A stretch of DNA of 64,000 nt from Lindgomyces ingoldianus (Eukaryota; Ascomycota; Dothideomycetes; Pleosporales; Lindgomycetaceae): NCBI RefSeq assembly GCF_010093535.1, contig NW_022985167.1:1624962-1688961 (forward strand), given 5' to 3'. The translations under genes were made by a program, and so were the position numbers. The notes below the pieces were generated by a model. That model worked only from the letters and a program-made list of their open reading frames with translations, was not told the DNA's origin and did not search any database. Numbering within the stretch: the stretch's first letter is position 1; each line of letters begins with the position of its first letter. This document shows positions 60,522 through 64,000 of this stretch, piece after piece.

Positions 60522-62680
60522 GATTGTTGGATGCGCTGAAGAGCGATCGCAAGATTCCTGGCACTTGGGCGAGGTTGCGATGAGATGCAGGAACAACTAG
60601 TGATTGAGACTCAAATGGAGGGATGGCGCGGTCCATGCAACGTGTAGCAGCTTCCCGAAGTCAGCAAACTTGCTCCCAAATGAAAAGAAATAGAAGCGAA
60701 CCGGTCAGATTGACTGCTGGTGTAGATGTTTAACGTTACGCGACGACGCCACGTTATAACAGGTAAAGAGAACTGACAGGTCGAATTAACGAGAAGACTC
60801 AGATCAGTACAGCGAGGTAGAGAAGGTGAAAGGAGGGGAGGTTGGAGGGGCAACGCAGGGAGAGACATTGCCAAAAACGCACGTGACAGGTGCTTTCACT
60901 CCAACTGAAGGTTTGCGATATTGCTGGCTACCAATCACGCCACAGGGAACCGCTCCCGCCCTGCCTTAGTAAGTTTAAAATGGGGCACTCCGTCGATGAA
61001 AAGAAAATCTGGGCGTACTGATATCCATATATGCTAGGTAGCTAGACGTCAAAGCGAAGTGATTCGGGGATCCATAGCAGAGGACTAGACCACGTAGTGC
61101 TCATGTGGTAGCTCTAAATGCTCTCTATAGTTCTAATTAAAGTTAGTGCTTGATTACTGACGGCATGAAAGTATGAAGAAGTCCCTGGTGGTGAAAGTTC
61201 TACATGCGCGGCGCGTAAGAAATTTAGGCCTCTTTGGAGAGGTCAGGCTAAGTTCTCAGACGCGTCAGACGCGTCCGACCCCTTAGCGCAGAACTGAAAT
61301 CCAATTTAACTAGCTCTCTATCTCCACCACCGCCAGGACGCCGTTGTTCGAATTCGCCTTGTTAAGTTTCTAGAAATGCAGAGGTAAACAGCGTCTCCGT
61401 CACGTCGATGGCTACTCAAGAGCTTCTACTCAGATACTGAACTCTATTTATCAATCACAGAGGTTTATCTCACTACTAGTTATATACTATCTGGCAAACG
61501 GCTAATCTATAGTTTCTTATTGTGGCAGTCATTGCAGGTCGTCGATACGATTGGGACACCACAGAGCCCCCTCCTCAAGACCTTCCACCACAACATCCTT
61601 TGCCCCAGCGTCCGACCAGGCCTCTACAGAAGACAGCCCAAACATACCGAAATTAGCCTAGGAATCAATTGAAAAAGGGCCATGAAGAACATACGATAAG
61701 TAAGGGAAATTTCGAAGTAAAACGAGTTAATACGTACACCCCAGGAGCAAAGTCAGGTCCCCATTATAATGAAACATATCATTAGCATTCATTCTGAATA
61801 GATAAACTCAATATCGGCCCAATCTCATAATTTCTCACAAAAAGGACCGGCGTTATCACCACAAGAGTGTGAGACCGTCTTCCCAGAACGTGTATCAAAA
61901 GAAGACCATGAAATTTCTTCCGAGATCTCCTCTAGCAACGACAGTTTATCGGATAGATCCTCCTGAGACGAACATTTTCGAACAACCCCTGGAGCAAACC
62001 AGGGTATGGTGGACGGCAGTAGGATCACTTTTTTTTTTTTGAGTTCCTGCGATCTGTAATGTGTTTAATATTGAAACCAATCAGAAATGCGACGGGGCAC
62101 CGCGTCTATATGCTTACATCGAGTTATGGCAATCAGAATCTATGCAGTAGCACCACACGCACAGCTCAAGAGCTCAAAGAAACGCAGCAAGGCCCTTGCG
62201 CTCCGCCCTCTAAGTTCTAGCGGATCACATCGTTAGAGCCTAGTAGTTCCGATATCGCTGAGCAGGGGAGCCCGTCATGAAAGGCCGAAATCTGCTATTT
62301 GAGAGAGAATTGGATTTAGGCGAATGGACCACAGTGAGCGTGTTTCAATAAACTGAAGGCGACGCGTGGATCCTGAAATTATCATCAAAACAGCGTTTGT
62401 TGACTTCCGAGCCTTCTTGCGGCGATTGGAATCGCTATAGTAGTGGCACAGTTCTCTCTTTCACTTTCCCACGGAGTGAGATGAGGGTTGATGAATGCGT
62501 GGATGAAAACGCATGGAGGAGAAGAGGTGGAAAGTGTAGATGGAAACGAGTAGTTGGAGGAATAAACGTCTCGGCGCGAATTTATCGTCTTCGCAGTGCG
62601 ACGTGGTGTCAGGCGAACCGCGCCAGGGTTGCACTGGCTTTGTTGCGAGATTGTGATGCATCTTTCCAGAATACCCTCTA
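60522..62680. other. Gene-free spacer
   Basis: No supported gene was seen over 2.1 kb. It holds a paired MCB-like site (listed) and a T12 run at 62029-62040. Confidence 0.45.
61260..61274. promoter_or_regulatory. Paired ACGCGT (MCB-like) sites
   Basis: Two palindromic ACGCGT hexamers lie at 61260-61265 and 61269-61274, nine bases apart from start to start. ACGCGT is the core bound by Mbp1/Swi6-type cell-cycle factors. They lie about 740 bp upstream of the basic nuclear-type gene, too far for a firm link. Confidence 0.3.
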
Positions 62681-63727
62681 TCAAGTCCCACCATTGCCTT
62701 TAGGCATTCCATTAAGGATCGGGACCTTAAGCTCCGTGCAATGTCCAACAATGCTTCGCTTCTCTTCCTCTGTCAACGTGATCCCGAACCACTTCCTCAA
62801 TGCCTGCACCCTTTCATTCTCCGTCTGGCACTCCTCTACAACCTTAGTGCTTCCCCCAAGATTCTCTTTTACAGTCCCATTGACCAGCATCCGCTTCCCA
62901 TATACCTCTTCCTCTCCAGAATCGTCCTTTAGCCGGCGCAAGAACTTCACAATCAAGATGGTATACGTCTGAAAAGACATTGGCGAGTTACCGGTATACC
63001 AGTTCATGACCTTGAAGTCCTCCTCCAGGAATTCAACCTCCGGAAACGCATAGAAGGAGTTCCATGCTTTGTTGTTCCCATTCCGATACTGATAGATCCA
63101 GAGTTTTGTCTTCTCAGATTTATCCACTTGTTGTGGGATGTGGTCGCGAATGAGGCGGACGTCTTGCTGACCAATATTGGGTACCACGTGTCCGGGGATG
63201 AGAGGGACAGGGTTTATTGCACCATCACCACCAAAACCAACATCAAGCATGTATTTTGCACCGCAAGGTAGAGTGACTATATTTACGATGTGCACCCTGT
63301 GACAAGGTTAGATGTGGCTAGTGGCTTTCAAATAACAAGGAGATACGAACCAGCCAATATAGGTGCCGCTCGGTACACCGTTCTCCCGAAGGCGAACCCT
63401 CACACCAGCAGTATACACCTCGAAGCCAAGACCCCTCAGAATATGGTTAAAGAGGATGCTGTTTTCCATGCAATATCCTCCACGTCCGCGCCCACCGCCG
63501 ACAATCTTCTGGAATAGATGCTGTGGATCAAGCGAGATCTTGCGATTCGAAGAATAATGTATGGAGAGGTTCTCGTAGGGAATCGTTGATATAGTGTGGA
63601 CGTGCAGAGCTGCGAGAAATGCAAGATTATGCGGATACGACGCCTGGTTCTCAGCATGGTACTTTTGCGGGAGTTTGATGTGTTTCAAGTAGGTGGATAT
63701 CTGTTCTGGGGAGTATGCGGAAGCCAT
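62681..63727 (-). CDS. Arylamine N-acetyltransferase
   Basis: Exons are 63351-63727 and 62681-63296 (54-bp intron GTTCGT..CACAG, phase 2), giving 330 residues. The start at 63727 (MASAYSPEQISTYLKHI) fits the family. A longer frame to ATG 63871 adds 48 residues that look like 5' leader. The catalytic triad is complete: Cys86 in GRGGYCMENS, His128 in GWVHIVNIV (formed across the intron), and Asp144 in MLDVGFGGDG. The enzyme moves the acyl group of acetyl- or malonyl-CoA to arylamines, hydrazines or arylhydroxylamines in the cytosol. In fungi some NATs detoxify plant-derived or pesticide-derived arylamines. The donor preference cannot be told here. Confidence 0.93.
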
Positions 63728-64000
63728 GCCAGGTGTGGGGAGGACTTTCAAACAGTGGCCTACACCAACAAATTTATGTACAGAAGGAAATCGAAGCCAC
63801 TCGCCCAGATTGAATCGATGATCCTTCACTTCGGCTTGCTGAGTCACTGAACAAACGCACGCCATCGGCATCCGATATCCTCAAGCCGACTTCGGCATTC
63901 GGACTTTTCCAGATCCGGATAGACAGCCGAATCATCCCGACATCGTGGGTTCCTGCATACGCCTGAATGTAATGATCAGACTTGCTGTGCGCTTTGGAGT

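Noticed and set aside
62397..62972. 191-codon plus-strand frame opposite the N-acetyltransferase
   Set aside because: It is the antisense shadow of the acetyltransferase 3' exon.

Overview
The window is nuclear DNA of a filamentous ascomycete (Pezizomycotina). A Helotiales-type leotiomycete is the best guess, by inference only. The genes carry short 40-76 bp introns with GT..AG ends and CTNA-type branch points. Secreted, GPI-anchored and GMC oxidoreductase families typical of plant-associated or saprotrophic fungi are present, as are WD40 repeats of the NLR type. Long AT-biased gene-poor stretches hold stop-riddled relics, which fits repeat-induced point mutation. Many genes were recoverable only by joining exons across frames, so exon coordinates are given in each entry. 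Apart from the Tc1 and P450 fragments, the relics are weakly supported.

Layout. 1-0.6 kb: 3' end of a WD40 repeat gene. 1.7-2.6 kb (-): secreted protein with three copies of a six-cysteine BAS2-like domain. 4.5-5.6 kb (-): cytochrome P450 pseudogene. 6.9-10.6 kb (+): acyl-CoA/4-coumarate-CoA ligase-like enzyme followed by an NAD(P)-dependent extended SDR. 12.5-13.7 kb (-): secreted GH10 xylanase. 14.4-15.2 kb: decayed Tc1/mariner transposon, then a decayed gene of unknown type. 16.2-20 kb (-): 1215-residue multidomain protein with a membrane tail. 22-22.8 kb (-): coiled-coil protein. 23.4-24.3 kb (-): GPI-anchored surface protein. 26.1-28.1 kb (+): secreted DUF7029-like protein with two Kex2-type sites. 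28-35.7 kb: gene desert with relics. 35.7-42.2 kb (+): two secreted GMC oxidoreductases in tandem. 42.2-44.5 kb: desert with a large inverted repeat. 44.5-46.5 kb (-): DUF4246 protein. 49.2-50 kb (+): coiled-coil protein. 52.6-54.4 kb (+): seven-exon membrane protein. 54.8-55.3 kb: element with terminal inverted repeats. 56.3-57.3 kb (-): another multi-pass membrane protein. 58.3-60.5 kb (-): basic, probably nuclear protein. 62.7-63.7 kb (-): arylamine N-acetyltransferase.

How the genes fit together. Most are independent units and no biosynthetic cluster is proven. Three groupings stand out: the ligase plus SDR pair, which has the 4CL/CCR type of chemistry; the two GMC oxidoreductases, which with the xylanase look like an extracellular plant-matter toolkit; and the secreted or surface proteins (BAS2-like, GPI-anchored, DUF7029-like), which may act at the interface with a host or substrate. 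I saw no rRNA, tRNA or CRISPR. The least described items are the triple BAS2-like protein, the 1215-residue protein and the seven-exon membrane protein.
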